Numbered from the stretch's first letter, positions 25,666-36,447 are shown. The stretch: 58,645 nt of DNA from an uncultured Pelagibacteraceae bacterium (GCA_902581695.1 CACHOW010000003.1:1-58645), one strand, 5' to 3'. Program-made: numbers and translations. The notes: generated by a model not told the origin, from the letters alone.

Positions 25666-27059
25666 TACATTAATTGTGGAAGTTTTTTCATCCAACCAGA
25701 TATTGAGCCTGCTCCCATTCCAACTACAATTTTTTTTCCATACATATTTTTTTTAAGAAATTTTGCTAATTGGATACAATCTTTTACTAAAAACAATTTA
25801 ATTTTAGAGTTTTTAATAATTTCTTTTGCAAAAGTTAAATAATTAAATCCTAATTTTATCTTTTCTCCAGCAGTGTATATTGGACATAAAATAACTATAT
25901 CCGCTTTTTTAAAAGCAAATGAAAATTCTTTTCTTAAATCTTTTAGCCTTGAAATTCGATGAGGCTGAAATATACAAACTTTAGAATAATTGTTATAAAC
26001 TTTGCTAATACCCTCCAAAACAACTTTTATTTCTGTTGGGTGATGAGCATAATCATCATAAAAATCTATATTATTATATGTAAAAATTTTGTTAAATCTT
26101 CTTTGAACTCCTTTAAAATTTAATAAACCTTTTTTAATATTTGGTACCGATATTCCAATCGTCAAAGAAACTGCTGCTGCACCAGCAGAGTTTCTTACAT
26201 TATGTAATCCAATAAGAGGGATTCTCAAATTTTTAATTAAAATTCTCTTTTTATTAGGAACATTAACCTGAAGGTTAAATTTGGTATATGTTACATTTTG
26301 TTTAACATTTTTAACTAAAAAATTAGATTGTGGAGTAAGTCCGTAAGTATAAAAATTTTGATTTTTTAAATCTTTCACAAGCTCTTTATTAATTTTGTCA
26401 TCTATACAAATAAATGATTTTCCAAAAGAGGGAACTTTTTCAATAAACTGTTTAAAATAATTTTTCAAATCCTTTATAGATTTATAGAAATCCATATGCT
26501 CCCTGTCTATATTGGTAATTATTGAATAAGTAGGTGGAATATGCACAAAGCTTCCATCCGACTCATCCGCCTCTAGAATTGACCAATCACTTTTTCCCAA
26601 TTTAGCAGTATTCTTTATTGAATTTATAACACCACCATTGATTACTGTTGGATCTAACTTAGTTTTTTGAAAAATTGATGTTACTAATGATGTTGTGGTA
26701 GTTTTCCCATGAGAACCTACAACAACTATATTTTTCATTAATGATACAATATGAGCTAACATTTTACCTCTAGTAATAATTGGTAATTTTTTTCTTTTAG
26801 CCTCCACTATTTCCGGATTGTTTTTTTTTATGGCTGAGGAAACAACTATTATTGTAGCGTTTTTGATATTTTGTTTCTTTTGCCCTATAAAAATTTTTAT
26901 CTTTTCTCTTTTTAGTCTTTCTATGTTCTTATTAAAAAATAAATCACTACCTTGAACTTTGAAACCTTTGCCTTTCATAATCAAAGATAAACCGCTCATA
27001 CCTATTCCTCCAATTCCTATAAAATGGATAAGTTCAGTTTTAGCTAATTCAATTTTCAT
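25665..27059 (-). CDS. murC: UDP-N-acetylmuramate--L-alanine ligase
   Basis: A 464-residue Mur ligase adding L-Ala to UDP-MurNAc. The GIGGIGMSGL N-terminal Rossmann motif, the P-loop GSHGKTTTTSLV (about 115-126), the EADESDGSF block and the C-terminal YDDYAHHPTEI motif with its histidines are all present. It overlaps murG by 11 bases and ends in a TAATG junction with murB. Confidence 0.96.
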   Translation of the reverse strand: MKIELAKTELIHFIGIGGIGMSGLSLIMKGKGFKVQGSDLFFNKNIERLKREKIKIFIGQKKQNIKNATIIVVSSAIKKNNPEIVEAKRKKLPIITRGKMLAHIVSLMKNIVVVGSHGKTTTTSLVTSIFQKTKLDPTVINGGVINSIKNTAKLGKSDWSILEADESDGSFVHIPPTYSIITNIDREHMDFYKSIKDLKNYFKQFIEKVPSFGKSFICIDDKINKELVKDLKNQNFYTYGLTPQSNFLVKNVKQNVTYTKFNLQVNVPNKKRILIKNLRIPLIGLHNVRNSAGAAAVSLTIGISVPNIKKGLLNFKGVQRRFNKIFTYNNIDFYDDYAHHPTEIKVVLEGISKVYNNYSKVCIFQPHRISRLKDLRKEFSFAFKKADIVILCPIYTAGEKIKLGFNYLTFAKEIIKNSKIKLFLVKDCIQLAKFLKKNMYGKKIVVGMGAGSISGWMKKLPQLM

Positions 27060-28113
27060 TTATAACTTTTAATATTTTTTGATTAACATTAATCCAAGTA
27101 TTTTGATAATTTAATTTTTTTAAATTTTCTTTTTTTTTAAAATAGTCACTTTTATTATTAAAGATATCTACTAAAAAACTCTCAATTTTATCCTCAAATA
27201 AATGTTGTTCAATTATCCAACAACAATCATTATCTTTATAAAAATTTGCATTTTCTAACTGGTGACTATCTTTAGAGCTAGGTAGTGGAACTGCAATAAA
27301 GGGAGTGTTTATAACAGATAATTCTGCTAAAGTTGATGCACCTGCTCTAGTAATGCATAGATCTGCTTCTTGAATATGTCTTGATAAATTTTTATCAAAA
27401 CTAAAAATTTTATTTTCTATATTATTTTTTTCATAAAGATCACTTAAATAAGAAATATTATTTTCTCTAGTCTGTTGAATTATTTTAATTTTTATTTTTT
27501 TTGAAATATTGATAATCGAGTTTTTTAAATTTTTATCAAAAAAATTAGCACCCTGGCTTCCACCTACAATTAATATGGTTAATTTATCATCCTTTTTTCC
27601 CAAAGACTTTAATTCATAAGTTTCTTTTTTGACTAATGGGTCAATTTTTATAATCTTGTCAATTGAATTGTTAGGAAAATTTTTAATTTGTCTTGTGTAG
27701 CAAAAAATTTTTTCACAAGATTTTAAAAAATATCTATTAGCACGTCCTAATATTTGGTTTGGTTCTATCAGATATATTTTCAATTTAAGTATTCTGGCAG
27801 CAAACATTAAAGGTATTGACATATATCCGCCGGTAGAAAAAACTTTTTCAATTTTATTTTTTTTTAATAAAAAAATAGATTTTAAAGTAAGCAATAAAAG
27901 AATAGTAATATTAAATGGGTAAAAAAAAACATTTTTTAATCTTGGTGTATTGACAATCTCTAACTTGTACATATTTTTATCTAAATACTTAAGCCCTCTT
28001 TTATCTGTTGATATAATTAAATTTGCCACCTTTGATAAATGTTCGTGAAAAATTATTGCAGGAACAACATGTCCACCTGAGCCACCAGTAGTAATTAAAA
28101 AATTTTTCTTCAT
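27049..28113 (-). CDS. murG: UDP-GlcNAc--lipid I N-acetylglucosaminyltransferase
   Basis: A 354-residue GT28 enzyme making lipid II at the inner face of the membrane. The glycine-rich TTGGSGGHVVPA loop is at residues 7-18. The second loop GGSQGANFFD and the donor-site ITRAGASTLAELSVINTPFI follow. It sits one base after the ftsW stop and overlaps murC. Confidence 0.95.
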   Translation of the reverse strand: MKKNFLITTGGSGGHVVPAIIFHEHLSKVANLIISTDKRGLKYLDKNMYKLEIVNTPRLKNVFFYPFNITILLLLTLKSIFLLKKNKIEKVFSTGGYMSIPLMFAARILKLKIYLIEPNQILGRANRYFLKSCEKIFCYTRQIKNFPNNSIDKIIKIDPLVKKETYELKSLGKKDDKLTILIVGGSQGANFFDKNLKNSIINISKKIKIKIIQQTRENNISYLSDLYEKNNIENKIFSFDKNLSRHIQEADLCITRAGASTLAELSVINTPFIAVPLPSSKDSHQLENANFYKDNDCCWIIEQHLFEDKIESFLVDIFNNKSDYFKKKENLKKLNYQNTWINVNQKILKVINEN

Positions 28114-28114
28114 A

Positions 28115-29239
28115 TTAATAAATTTTTCTTTTTGTTAAATTTAAAATTATACCAGATAAAATTGAAATGCTTATTATTGATGACCCCCCATAACTTATAA
28201 AAGGAAGTGTCATTCCAGTTGTTGGTAACAATCTTATATTAACTCCTATATGTATCATAGCTTGAACTAATATTAGACTAACACAACCTACTAAAATTAG
28301 TTTTGTCCTTTCATCATTTTCTAAATTAACTTTTTTCAATACAGAATAAATGAATATTAAAAACATTAATAAAATTAAAATTATGGCAATTACCCCAAAC
28401 TCTTCTGAAATAATAGAAATTATGTAATCAGTATGAGCCTCAGGCACTCTAGCTTTCAAAGTTCCTTCACCTAATCCTTTTCCAAAATATCCACCGCTTG
28501 TTATAGATTCAATTGCTTTTTCTGATTGAGCATTATGAGTGCCAGTTTCTGAATTAAAAAAAGATAGGATTCTACTTTTTATATACTCAAATTTTGGAAT
28601 AAATTTTATTGAAAAAAAAAGAACTAAAGACAAAAATAAACAAGAGGTTAATAAAAAAATAATGTTAATTCCTGATATGAAAATTAATACTGACCAGCTA
28701 AAAAAAACTAACAAAGTTTGCCCAATATCTGGCTGCACCGCTAATAATAATGCTACTATTAAAGTTATTAAGAAAGAAACTAAATATTTAATATAAATAT
28801 TATTATATTTTTCATTACTCAATATTAAACTAATAAATATAACCAAAAAGGGTTTGACAAGTTCAATTGGCTGAAATCTTGGTAAAATACCTAAATCAAT
28901 CCATCTTTGAGCGCTATTTACTTCAACACCAATAATAGGAACTAAAATCAAAGAAATTAATGATAACAAAAAAATTAATGGAGAAATTTTGAAAAGTTTA
29001 TCTTTATTAATTGATGATAAAATAAAAACTATCGTTATTCCTAATAAAACAAAAGATAGATGTTTTAAAAAAAAAGTATAATCATTAGTTTCCAATTTGT
29101 CAGAAACTAATAATGAAGTTGATACTAAAGAAAAAAATAGGCCAGTAGCAAATAATAAAATGATTAAAGAAAAAATGAATTTATTAATGTTTTTCCACCA
29201 ATCGTAATATAAACTAAATAGTAATTTTCTAAATTCCAT
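28115..29239 (-). CDS. ftsW: Lipid II polymerase / divisome protein FtsW (SEDS family)
   Basis: A 374-residue polytopic membrane protein. SEDS signatures are visible: INSAQRW-like VNSAQRWIDLG (about 107-117), FQPIELVKPFLVIF, VQPDIGQT, and the C-terminal GMTLPFISYGGSS. It should polymerise glycan strands with FtsI at the septum. It overlaps murD by 11 bases. An FtsW rather than RodA role is inferred from its position in the dcw cluster. Confidence 0.94.
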   Translation of the reverse strand: MEFRKLLFSLYYDWWKNINKFIFSLIILLFATGLFFSLVSTSLLVSDKLETNDYTFFLKHLSFVLLGITIVFILSSINKDKLFKISPLIFLLSLISLILVPIIGVEVNSAQRWIDLGILPRFQPIELVKPFLVIFISLILSNEKYNNIYIKYLVSFLITLIVALLLAVQPDIGQTLLVFFSWSVLIFISGINIIFLLTSCLFLSLVLFFSIKFIPKFEYIKSRILSFFNSETGTHNAQSEKAIESITSGGYFGKGLGEGTLKARVPEAHTDYIISIISEEFGVIAIILILLMFLIFIYSVLKKVNLENDERTKLILVGCVSLILVQAMIHIGVNIRLLPTTGMTLPFISYGGSSIISISILSGIILNLTKRKIY

Positions 29240-30530
29240 CTAAATATTTTTTAATCAATTTGTTAAAATAACTTCCCCTATCCTCAAAATTTTTAAAAGT
29301 ATCAAAAGAAGCTGCGCTAGGACTAAATAAGATAGTTTGACGAATAAATTTATTTTTTTTAACTTTAATCGTGACTCTTTTAAAAGCATCTCTTAAACTA
29401 TCAAAGCTTTCATGTTCTATTTTTCCTAATAATTCTCTATTAAAAAAACTTTTATTTTTACCATATACAAAAGCCTGGATATTTTTAAAATATTTTTTTT
29501 GCAAAATGAATTTATCTCTTTTTTTATGAATGCCTCCCAATAACCAATAAATATTTTGATTTGTTTTTAAAAGATCGATTGATGAGGAAAAACTTGTAGA
29601 TTTAGAGTCATTAATAATAGTTAAATATTTCTTTTTAAAAACTATTTGTTGACGATATTTAAGTCCTTTAAAATTTTGAACAGTTTTGATCAATGAAGTA
29701 TTTTTAATATTTAGTCTTTTTGAAATTTCTAAAACAAATGATAAATTTTCTTTATTTGTTTCAGTTAAAAAATAAGAATTATCAATTTTTTTTAAAATAT
29801 TATTACTTACTTTTGTATTTACTTTAATTATTTTGCTCTTAAACTTATTTAACTTCAGTTTTTTTGAAATCAAATTGTCATTTTTTTTTACAAATGCCAA
29901 GTACCCTGTTAATTGACTGTCTAATAATTTGAATTTGGCGTTTACATATTTTCTTATGGTTTTGTGCCTCTCAATATGATCAGGGTATAAATTTAATATT
30001 GCTGCAAATTTAGAATTAAAAATTTTACTATATTCTAATTGATAAGATGATGCTTCAACGATAAAAATTGTTTTCTTCTTAACTTTTTTAACAGATAAAA
30101 TAGGATTTCCAATATTTCCAACTAGTTTAACATCAAACTTTTGATTTAATAGAACTTCGTATAATAGTTGGCAAGTTGTAGATTTACCGTTAGTTCCGGT
30201 TATTGTAATACAATCATTTCTAAAAAAAGCATAGAATACATCTAAATCAGTATAAATTTTATCATAATTTTTTTTTAAAAATTTTGATAATTTGCATTTA
30301 TTAATATCAATACCAGGACTTAATATTATCCGATCAAATTTAGAGTTAATAACTTTTTTATAACTTATAAATTTTTTATTAATATTTGAGTCTCTAGTTC
30401 TTAGTAAAAAATCATCAAATAAAAAAACACTGCTTCTTTTTTTTAAAAATCTAAAAGTTGATGAGCCGCTTTTGCCGTAACCATAAATTAATATTTTCTT
30501 TTTTAAAAAAATATTTAATTTTTCATTCAT
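29229..30530 (-). CDS. murD: UDP-N-acetylmuramoyl-L-alanine--D-glutamate ligase
   Basis: A 433-residue Mur ligase. The N-terminal YGYGKSGSSTFRFL motif, P-loop TGTNGKSTTCQLL (about 113-125), EASSYQLE, NLYPDHIERH and C-terminal FSPSAASFDTFKNFEDRG are all in place. The middle is Lys/Asn-rich and compact. Its ATG overlaps the mraY stop (TAATG). Confidence 0.95.
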   Translation of the reverse strand: MNEKLNIFLKKKILIYGYGKSGSSTFRFLKKRSSVFLFDDFLLRTRDSNINKKFISYKKVINSKFDRIILSPGIDINKCKLSKFLKKNYDKIYTDLDVFYAFFRNDCITITGTNGKSTTCQLLYEVLLNQKFDVKLVGNIGNPILSVKKVKKKTIFIVEASSYQLEYSKIFNSKFAAILNLYPDHIERHKTIRKYVNAKFKLLDSQLTGYLAFVKKNDNLISKKLKLNKFKSKIIKVNTKVSNNILKKIDNSYFLTETNKENLSFVLEISKRLNIKNTSLIKTVQNFKGLKYRQQIVFKKKYLTIINDSKSTSFSSSIDLLKTNQNIYWLLGGIHKKRDKFILQKKYFKNIQAFVYGKNKSFFNRELLGKIEHESFDSLRDAFKRVTIKVKKNKFIRQTILFSPSAASFDTFKNFEDRGSYFNKLIKKYLDGI

Positions 30531-31615
30531 TATCTTAATTTAAGTGTGGCTAAACCAATCATTGCTAAGATAATCGAAATGATCCAAAATCTAATAACAA
30601 CAGTAGACTCCGGCCAGCCTTTTTTTTCAAAGTGATGATGTATTGGAGCCATTCTAAATATTCTTTTACCAGTAAGCTTAAACGAAATTACTTGAACCAC
30701 TACGGATAAAGCTTCAAGAACAAATAAACCACCTGTAATTGCTAGTACTATTTCGTGTTTAGTTATTATTCCAACTGCTCCTAATGAGCCGCCTAAAGAA
30801 AGTGAACCTGTATCTCCCATAAATATTTTAGCTGGTGGTGCGTTAAACCATAAAAAACCTAGACACGCTCCGATAATCGAACCACAAAAGATTGATATTT
30901 CACCAGTTCCCTCAATATATAATATTTGAAGATATTCTGAAAAAACAATATTACCAGTGACATAACTGATGAAAGCAAAACAACCGGCAACTAAAATTAC
31001 TGGAACAGTGGCTAGTCCATCTAAACCATCTGTTAAATTAACTGCATTTGAAGATCCAATAATAACAAAAATCGAAAAAGGGATAAAAAACCATCCTAAA
31101 TTCAAAATTAAATTTTTAAAAAATGGAAAATAAAGATTTCTAAATTCTTCATATTCTACAAAATACGTTAATACTATTAATCCAATCATAGCCAAAACAA
31201 TCTGCATGATTATTTTAAACCTAGATGAAATCCCTATCGATGAGCTGTTTCTTATTTTCTTATAGTCATCATAAGCTCCTAGAAGACCAAATGATGTCAC
31301 TATATATAAACAAAACAAAATATAAATATTTGTTAAATCAGCCCATAACAAAACAGAAATAACTAGACCTAATAAGATTATTACACCACCCATAGTAGGT
31401 GTGCCTATTTTTTTTATAATATGATCTGTAGGGCCATCATCTCTAATAGGATTAAAGATTTTTCTATTAGAAAATAATTTGATGAAAGGCCCTCCTATAA
31501 GAAGTGCTATCATAAGTGAGGTAAAAAAAGCTAACCCAGTCCTGAAAGTAATGTATTTAAAAACATTTAAAAAAGAAAAAATCTCAACATAGTTGAGCAA
31601 AAATTCATAAAGCAT
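30530..31615 (-). CDS. mraY: Phospho-N-acetylmuramoyl-pentapeptide transferase
   Basis: A 361-residue membrane enzyme forming lipid I from UDP-MurNAc-pentapeptide and undecaprenyl phosphate. Signature blocks are GTPTMGGVIIL, GAYDDYKKI (aspartates), NAVNLTDGLDGLA and FNAPPAKIFMGDTGSL, plus the MAPIHHHFEKKGW histidine cluster. About ten membrane helices. It overlaps the murE-murF gene by 11 bases. Confidence 0.97.
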   Translation of the reverse strand: MLYEFLLNYVEIFSFLNVFKYITFRTGLAFFTSLMIALLIGGPFIKLFSNRKIFNPIRDDGPTDHIIKKIGTPTMGGVIILLGLVISVLLWADLTNIYILFCLYIVTSFGLLGAYDDYKKIRNSSSIGISSRFKIIMQIVLAMIGLIVLTYFVEYEEFRNLYFPFFKNLILNLGWFFIPFSIFVIIGSSNAVNLTDGLDGLATVPVILVAGCFAFISYVTGNIVFSEYLQILYIEGTGEISIFCGSIIGACLGFLWFNAPPAKIFMGDTGSLSLGGSLGAVGIITKHEIVLAITGGLFVLEALSVVVQVISFKLTGKRIFRMAPIHHHFEKKGWPESTVVIRFWIISIILAMIGLATLKLR

Positions 31616-34457
31616 GAGACCTTCTTTGTTTTAAATTATTAATGATCTTATTTAAACCTGTGGAATTAGACCCCTTAATCATTAAATAATCTCCATTTTT
31701 TAAGTTCTTATTAATTAATTCAAATATGTCTAATTTATTTTTTAATATTTTTGCTTTTTTTATTGATTTTAATCCTTTAAAAGTCTCTTTAATATATTTT
31801 CCAACCACATACACCTTATAAATTTTTGTTTTATTAATAATTTTACTAATTAATTTGTGTTGCTTTAGAGAATGTTTGCCTAACTCAAGCATATCCCCTA
31901 AAATTAAATACTTCTTAGATTTTTTTGACTCTATTTTATCAAAATTTTCTATTGCCATTTTTAATGACAGCGGGTTTGAATTATAGGTCTCATCTACTAA
32001 AAAAATTTTTTTATCCCCTAGTATTATTTTCGAGATATCTCCTCTGCCATCAGGAATCTTGAGGTTTAAAAATATATCTTTTTTTAATTTATCAACATTT
32101 AAATATAGATTGATTGAAGCTAGAGTTGCCAAAATATTATACAAATTACTTCTATTAGCAGTTTTAGAGTACAGTGAAATAAGTTTTCCACTTATATTAA
32201 AAAATAATTCATATCTATTTTTAATTTTTTTTACTTTTAATAATTTAACTTCAGAAGATTTATTTCTAATGCCAAAAGATATAATTTTTAATTTTTTATT
32301 TAAAGCAATGTCTTTATGATAATTGTAAAAATTATCATCTCTATTTAAAATAATAGTTCCATCACTCTTAATATTATTCATTATTTCTGCTTTGGCTTCT
32401 GCTATCTGTCTAATATTTCTAAAGTTTTTTGAATGGGCATAACTAATATTTGTTATGATACCTACATCTGGTTTAATTATTTTTGTTAGATTGTCGATTT
32501 CTCCTTTTTTATCCATTCCAACTTCAAATACTCCAAAATCATCATTCTGTCTTAAATTGAATAAACTTAAAGGAACTCCGTATTTGTTATTGAATGATTT
32601 TGGAGAATAAGTTGTATTAAATACTTTTCCTAAGGTATTGCCAATCATTTCCTTTAAAGTTGTTTTTCCGCAGCTGCCTGTGATTGATATTATTTTTGCA
32701 TCTATATTTTCTCTAAAAATAGAAGAACATCTGGTCAAAAAATTTAGGGAATTATTAACTTTAACTTGTTTAGAAAGTGAAAAGTTTTTGTTTAGTCGAT
32801 TTACAATTACAAAACTTGATTTTTTTTTCAAAGCTTCAGATGCAAATTTATTTCCATCAACTCTTTTTCCTTTAATAGCAAAAAATACGTCATGCTTTTT
32901 AATATTTTTTGAATTTATAGAAATATCTTTAATTAACAATTTATTAGAAATTTTTGAATTAGATTGTTCTTTAATAATATTTAATTTCAAATCTTTCGAT
33001 AAAGATCTATTCTTTAAATTTATAGATTTTAAAATTTCTTTTTTATCAGAAAAAAATAATTTTTTCCTTCCATAATCTTGGATTTTTTCATGACCCTTTC
33101 CAGCAACCAATAATATTTCACCAGTATTAAGATTTTTAATAGCTTTTTGAATCGCTTTTTTTCTACTTGGTATTTCTATAACTTCATTAACTTTAATTCC
33201 TTTTTTAATTTCCTTTCTAATATTTGATGGCGTTTCATTTCTTGGATTATCATCGGTTAAATAAATTTTATAAGAGTATTTATCTGCAATCTTTCCCATT
33301 ATAGGTCTTTTTTTAAAGTCTCTATTTCCTCCACATCCAAATACTAAATTAATTTTATTTGATGGGAATTGTTCCTTTAGATTTGATAAAGCCAACTCAA
33401 GTGCTGCTGGTGTGTGTGCGTAATCTAAAATCACTTTACTTTTGTTTTTAATTTTTCCAATTTTCTCTAGTCTTCCCTCTACAGGTTTTAATTTGAAGAT
33501 AACATTAATAATTTTCTTAAAACTAATATTGCTCTTATTTGCGGCTAATATAGCCATTAATATGTTCTTAATTTGAACTCTACCTATTAGTTTCAACCTG
33601 ATTATATATTGAATATTTTTAAATTTTATTTTTAAGATTTGTTTTTCGTTTTCAAATTTATGTGAAATTAATTCAATACCTTTCTTTTTACTAAAAATAA
33701 GATTGAGATTAGAATTTTTTTTAATTGAAATATCTTTTATTTTTGTCACTTGGGGAATATTTGCATCAGTAATTATATCTCCTCTTTTTCTAATCAATTT
33801 TTTGAATAAATATAATTTTGAATTAAAATAATCTTTCATGTTTTTGTGATAATCCAGATGATCATGAGACAAATTCGTAAATATACCTACATCAAACATT
33901 AAACCGTCCAATCTATTTTGCTTTAAACCGTGACTAGATGCTTCCATAATTACAAATTCGATTTTTTTTTTTTTTAAATCACTTAATATTGAACTAATTT
34001 GTATCGGATCTGAAGTTGTGTTATCAAGTATTCTCTTTTTGTTATTATATTTAAGACCAATAGTACCAATTGATGCAACCTTCTTTGAGTTTAATTTCAA
34101 TATTTGGTAATAAAAATCAGCAATAGATGACTTTCCATTGGTACCCGTAACTGCAACTAATTTTTTTGGTTTTTTATTTAATATCTTATAAGCAATTTCT
34201 GCTAGTAATTTTCTTACATTTGGATGATATAAAAATATTGTTTTAGTATTTTTTTTAATTATTTTTTTTTCTGAGATAACTATTTTTGCACCTTTTTGAA
34301 TTGCATCCTCAATATAATCATTTCCATCAAAAATTTTTCCTTTAATCGCAAAAAAAATATAATTTTTTTTAACTTTAGAACTATCAAAGGCAATTCCAGA
34401 AAAATTTACATTAGTAAATTTTTGATTTAAATTAGGAATATAATCTTTAAGGAACAT
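31605..34457 (-). CDS. murE/murF: Bifunctional MurE-MurF ligase (natural fusion)
   Basis: A 950-residue fusion of two consecutive Mur ligases. The MurE half (about 1-485) has P-loop GTNGKSS at 105-111, SSHGLKQNRL, YAHTPAAL and DNPRNE (403-408), the motif selecting meso-diaminopimelate. The MurF half (about 495-950) has a fresh N-terminal substrate domain (FFAIKGKRVDGNKF), P-loop GSCGKTT at 594-600, and NSNPLSLKMA near the end. Together they add meso-DAP then D-Ala-D-Ala. The sequence reads through in one frame with no stop or frameshift between the halves. Confidence 0.95.
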   Translation of the reverse strand: MFLKDYIPNLNQKFTNVNFSGIAFDSSKVKKNYIFFAIKGKIFDGNDYIEDAIQKGAKIVISEKKIIKKNTKTIFLYHPNVRKLLAEIAYKILNKKPKKLVAVTGTNGKSSIADFYYQILKLNSKKVASIGTIGLKYNNKKRILDNTTSDPIQISSILSDLKKKKIEFVIMEASSHGLKQNRLDGLMFDVGIFTNLSHDHLDYHKNMKDYFNSKLYLFKKLIRKRGDIITDANIPQVTKIKDISIKKNSNLNLIFSKKKGIELISHKFENEKQILKIKFKNIQYIIRLKLIGRVQIKNILMAILAANKSNISFKKIINVIFKLKPVEGRLEKIGKIKNKSKVILDYAHTPAALELALSNLKEQFPSNKINLVFGCGGNRDFKKRPIMGKIADKYSYKIYLTDDNPRNETPSNIRKEIKKGIKVNEVIEIPSRKKAIQKAIKNLNTGEILLVAGKGHEKIQDYGRKKLFFSDKKEILKSINLKNRSLSKDLKLNIIKEQSNSKISNKLLIKDISINSKNIKKHDVFFAIKGKRVDGNKFASEALKKKSSFVIVNRLNKNFSLSKQVKVNNSLNFLTRCSSIFRENIDAKIISITGSCGKTTLKEMIGNTLGKVFNTTYSPKSFNNKYGVPLSLFNLRQNDDFGVFEVGMDKKGEIDNLTKIIKPDVGIITNISYAHSKNFRNIRQIAEAKAEIMNNIKSDGTIILNRDDNFYNYHKDIALNKKLKIISFGIRNKSSEVKLLKVKKIKNRYELFFNISGKLISLYSKTANRSNLYNILATLASINLYLNVDKLKKDIFLNLKIPDGRGDISKIILGDKKIFLVDETYNSNPLSLKMAIENFDKIESKKSKKYLILGDMLELGKHSLKQHKLISKIINKTKIYKVYVVGKYIKETFKGLKSIKKAKILKNKLDIFELINKNLKNGDYLMIKGSNSTGLNKIINNLKQRRSHAL

Positions 34458-34460
34458 TTG

Positions 34461-36146
34461 CTATTTAACTTCACCATATTTTGTGGCTAAAATAGGCCCG
34501 ATCTTTTCTAGAATTTGACCAGTCACCTCTACAGTAGTCCAACCAGCAGTATTATAAGGAGTGCCTTTGTATTTTATATTAGACCCATCCCTGTAATTGT
34601 ATATGTAGTCGATGCTTGTTTTGGGTTCATCTAACATCACTGCTAAAACAAATTTTGGGTTAGTTACTGGAAATACAGATACAAATGAGTTTATTTTTTT
34701 TTTAGTATAAACACCTGAAATACTTTTTTGGGCAGTTCCTGTTTTGCCTCCAACCTCATAGCCTTTTACATTGGCTAAAGATGCTGTCCCTTCTTTAGTT
34801 GTAACAATTTTTCTTAAAATAGGTAACATCTTTTTTGACACTTCCTCATTTAATATTCTTTCTTTTTTAAATTTTTGATATGTTTTTATAAGTCTGGGGT
34901 TTACATTGTAGCCACCATTAACAATAATAGAGTAAGCTTTAGCTAATTGAAGTAAAGTAGTTGTAATTCCATGACCAAAAGAAGCAGTAGCAAGAGGACA
35001 TTTTCCCCAATTAAATTTAATAGGTTCGCCAACTTCATCAATTTCTAAATTGGTTTTTTCAAGAACATCGATTTTTGACAAAAATGACTTAAATTTTTCC
35101 TCTCCAACTTTTTGGCCAATTCTTACAGAGCCAATATTTCCTGAACGAATTAAAATTTGTTCTGCTGTTAAGTTGGAGGGTATTTTAACATCGTACTCAC
35201 TTATATTAAATTGAGCACATTTTAAAGATTTCGGTAAATTGTTAAATTCAGTTTCTGGTTCAATAATTTTTTCATCAAAAGCTGCCGCTAATGTAAAAGT
35301 TTTAAAAACTGACCCGAATTCGTAAACACCCTTTGTGGCTCTATTGATAAAATTTACGTCAGTAATTTTTTCTCTTTTGTTAGGATCAAAATCTGGCAAA
35401 GAAACAAGTGAAATAATCTCTCCATCATTTACATTTATCAATATTGCTGCACTTCCTATGGTTTTAAAAATTTCATTAAATTTTATTAATTCCTTTCTTA
35501 TTAAATATTGAATGTCAGAGTCCACAGTTAACGTAATAGGTTTATCTATTTTCTTTAACTTTGCATCTAAAGATTTCTCTAAACCCGAAATTCCATTATT
35601 GTCATCATCAATCTGACCAATAATGTGACTAAATAAATTTCTTTGAGGGTAAAGTCTTGTTAAGCTTTCACTTGGTATAATTGATTTATCTCCTAAATTC
35701 ATAATTCTTTCGTATTTTTCTTGTGATATTTTTTTTTCAAACCAAAAAAATTTGTCTTTATTCAACTTTTTTTCTATTTCTTGGAAATTTTTATCAGGAA
35801 ATATATATTTTAAATTTATTAACAATTTTTTTTTATCAATTACTTGAACAGGATTAATCCCTATATTTATCGAACTGACAGTTTTTACTATATAATTTTC
35901 ATTTCTATCTACTATGTCTGCCCGATACAATTTTTTTGTAAAAATATCACTTTGACCATTTTTGATAGATTCAGTTTTTCTAGATCCTAAATGTAATAAA
36001 TGAATTGAAAAAATTAAGGAAATAATAAAAAAAATAAAAAAAATAAATGATATTCTATTAAATGCTATATTTAAATTCGACCTACTTTTACTAAAAGTGA
36101 AGGTAAATTCAGTATCTTCTACTTCAAATTTTTTTTTTTTAATCAT
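34461..36146 (-). CDS. ftsI: Septal peptidoglycan transpeptidase FtsI (PBP3)
   Basis: A 561-residue class B penicillin-binding protein cross-linking septal peptidoglycan. One N-terminal membrane helix (about 31-52) is followed by the pedestal domain and the transpeptidase. Active-site motifs are SVFK (S279, K282), SGN (335-337) and KTG (468-470, in VGGKTGTAQ). The N-terminal cytoplasmic tail is lysine-rich. It overlaps ftsL by 8 bases and pairs functionally with FtsW. Confidence 0.95.
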   Translation of the reverse strand: MIKKKKFEVEDTEFTFTFSKSRSNLNIAFNRISFIFFIFFIISLIFSIHLLHLGSRKTESIKNGQSDIFTKKLYRADIVDRNENYIVKTVSSINIGINPVQVIDKKKLLINLKYIFPDKNFQEIEKKLNKDKFFWFEKKISQEKYERIMNLGDKSIIPSESLTRLYPQRNLFSHIIGQIDDDNNGISGLEKSLDAKLKKIDKPITLTVDSDIQYLIRKELIKFNEIFKTIGSAAILINVNDGEIISLVSLPDFDPNKREKITDVNFINRATKGVYEFGSVFKTFTLAAAFDEKIIEPETEFNNLPKSLKCAQFNISEYDVKIPSNLTAEQILIRSGNIGSVRIGQKVGEEKFKSFLSKIDVLEKTNLEIDEVGEPIKFNWGKCPLATASFGHGITTTLLQLAKAYSIIVNGGYNVNPRLIKTYQKFKKERILNEEVSKKMLPILRKIVTTKEGTASLANVKGYEVGGKTGTAQKSISGVYTKKKINSFVSVFPVTNPKFVLAVMLDEPKTSIDYIYNYRDGSNIKYKGTPYNTAGWTTVEVTGQILEKIGPILATKYGEVK

Positions 36147-36447
36147 TCTGGCTTAAGTTTAAATTTTTTATAATTTTATTACCTTTATTGTTGCTAAGAA
36201 CTTTAATTTCGTAAGATCTTTTAGCCTTTAAGTCCTCCTCAAAAAACTTTGATTGAAGCTCTAATAGTTTTTTTCCAGAACTGAGATAATTGTATTCTAA
36301 TTTTAAATCATTAAATTCTTTATCTAAAGCTCTAATGCTCTCTTTGATGACAAAAATATCATCATCAAATCTTTTTGTAGAGTTCTTAATTAAAGCTGTA
36401 AATAGTATTAAAAACAAAATTAGAGATACAACAAAAAATTTTTTCAA
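36139..36447 (-). CDS. ftsL: Cell division protein FtsL
   Basis: A 102-residue bitopic protein with a membrane helix at residues 4-22 and a coiled-coil periplasmic part ([21 protein letters not shown]). That layout and the place between rsmH and ftsI identify it; sequence motifs are weak in this family. The start is TTG at 36447, overlapping the rsmH stop as TTGA. Confidence 0.8.
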   Translation of the reverse strand: MKKFFVVSLILFLILFTALIKNSTKRFDDDIFVIKESIRALDKEFNDLKLEYNYLSSGKKLLELQSKFFEEDLKAKRSYEIKVLSNNKGNKIIKNLNLSQND

